Positions 6,380 through 6,943 of a stretch of DNA of 6,943 nt are shown one piece after another. The notes under the pieces were generated by a model. The model was not told where the DNA came from, ran no database searches, and worked only from the letters and a program-made list of their open reading frames with translations. The stretch covers positions 1 through 6,943 of the forward strand of contig JBOHRF010000273.1 of NCBI GenBank assembly GCA_050732575.1, given 5' to 3'. Both the position numbers and the translations under genes were made by a program. The stretch comes from JBBDWZ01 sp050732575 (lineage in GTDB: Bacteria > Gemmatimonadota > Gemmatimonadetes > Longimicrobiales > RSA9). Every line of letters starts with the position of its first letter. Position 1 is the stretch's first letter.

Positions 6380-6766
6380 AGCGGCGTCACCTGGTTCCGC
6401 AGGGAGGATTTGCTCTACATCGGTGCCTTCCCCGTGGCCACGGTCGGGTATGGAACGTTGGCGCTGCTGTTCGCCACGTTGATACGCAACGCAGGGCCCG
6501 CACTCGGTGTTTTCTTCTTGTATTCCGCGTTCGTCGAGCGGTTGATCGCTCAGATCCTGAGCGCCATAGACCCCACATGGGTCATTGGACGCTACCTGCC
6601 GACGGGCGTTTTCAATGCGCTGGCCCAGCCCGGGCAGTGGTCTCCGGCCCTGCGTGGCCGCCCATCGAATTTCCTGACTACGGAACAAGTCTATGGCCTG
6701 GCCGCGCTCTATGCCGGAGCATTCTTGCTGATTGCCTTTCTGATCTTCCGTAAGCGGGATCTGTAA
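6380..6766 (+). pseudogene. ABC-2 type transporter permease, C-terminal fragment
   Basis: The frame holds the last three membrane segments of an ABC-2 type permease. Counting from TTG 6410 as residue 1, helices lie at about 3-25, 29-50 and 94-113, with the basic tail FRKRDL typical of this family's C-terminus. Full-length members usually have six helices and well over 200 residues, so about half is missing. The frame is open back to the TAA of the barrel gene (6335-6337), but the 5' portion up to 6377 is the hexamer array, and no ATG or well-spaced ribosome binding site exists. The AGGGAGGA at 6401-6408 is only one base from TTG 6410, too close to serve it. The partner ATPase and the first helices are not in the window. 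Most likely a remnant left by a rearrangement; an unusual small membrane protein is the less likely alternative. Confidence 0.72.
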
Positions 6767-6798
6767 CGTTCTCGTTCACGCTCTCGTTTTCGTTCACG
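6767..6798 (+). repeat. Degenerate hexamer array, right copy
   Basis: After an initial CG, five hexamers TTCTCG, TTCACG, CTCTCG, TTTTCG, TTCACG follow head to tail immediately after the permease stop (6764-6766). Aligned with the left array, four units match within one base each, and CTCTCG is an extra unit. CTCGT (6783-6787) and ACGAG (6796-6800) could form a weak 5-bp hairpin, but there is no T run to make it a convincing terminator. Confidence 0.7.
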
Positions 6799-6846
6799 AG
6801 CCCATCCGGGAACAGCGTAGAGTCGAGCCGAGGCGCTGCAGCTTTA

Positions 6847-6943
6847 GGCTACGCATAGCCGTTGACTCCCAGTTTCCGTGTGGGAGTGCCTCAATAGCGC
6901 AGCCATGGCTCAGTTTCCTCGGCCCGCTCATCGAACCGGACGT
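6847..6943 (-). ncRNA. Possible 3' end of a group II intron (domain V half plus downstream hairpins), cut by window edge
   Basis: No coding frame is apparent. Read on the minus strand from the right edge, the sequence starts ACGTCCGGTTC (6943-6933), matching the 3' half of the conserved group II intron domain V, whose 5' half (GAGCCGGAT-like) would lie beyond the window. Downstream come a perfect palindrome AGCCATGGCT (6901-6910), a 7-bp hairpin ACTCCCA/TGGGAGT (6865-6871 with 6881-6887, 9-base loop) and a 5-bp hairpin GGCTA/TAGCC with a CGCA loop (6847-6860). The octamer GGAAACTG occurs twice (6918-6911 and 6877-6870). Layout and wording resemble the flanks of group II intron reverse-transcriptase elements as I recall them. 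The assignment is tentative because only half of domain V is visible and a domain VI bulged A was not pinned down. Confidence 0.4.

Overview
The window looks like chromosomal DNA from a GC-rich, Gram-negative bacterium. It encodes secreted hydrolases with signal peptides and outer-membrane beta-barrel proteins of the Omp85 superfamily type. Gemmatimonadota or Acidobacteriota would fit the protein style, but this is a low-confidence impression. No rRNA, tRNA or CRISPR array is visible.

Left part, minus strand (1-3619). Reading in the direction of transcription, the first gene is a secreted serine beta-lactamase/penicillin-binding-protein-like hydrolase (3619-2237). Its stop overlaps by 4 bases (ATGA) the start of a secreted amidase-signature enzyme (2240-748). 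The amidase is broken by an internal deletion near 2101 and a one-base insertion near 1864. Next comes a separate unit with its own sigma70-like promoter (689-661) and a Fur/PerR-like palindrome (638-652). It drives a bacterial ferritin (619-101), whose stop overlaps by one base (TGATG) the start of a medium-chain quinone oxidoreductase that runs off the left edge. The ferritin and oxidoreductase probably form an iron/oxidative-stress operon.

Middle (3620-3797). This is a 178-base divergent intergenic region. It holds a perfect 10-bp palindrome, four perfect tandem copies of an octamer, and a long purine-rich stretch.

Right part, plus strand (3798-6766). Two tandem paralogues sit here. The second is a full 696-residue exported protein with a predicted C-terminal beta-barrel carrying an Omp85-type LRGY motif. 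The first is a 143-residue miniature that joins only the N-terminal 49 residues to the C-terminal 94 residues, in frame, with the middle 554 residues missing. The two copies differ mostly at synonymous sites, so both descend from proteins under selection. Downstream lies the C-terminal part of an ABC-2 type permease, flanked on both sides by related degenerate hexamer arrays.

Right edge (6801-6943). This stretch is non-coding with several short inverted repeats. Its last bases, read on the minus strand, resemble the 3' half of a group II intron domain V, so the window may end inside a group II intron.

Overall the window mixes intact housekeeping and stress genes with signs of decay and rearrangement: a doubly lesioned amidase, a miniaturised barrel paralogue and a beheaded permease. 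The best candidate for something undescribed is the miniature/full-length barrel pair.
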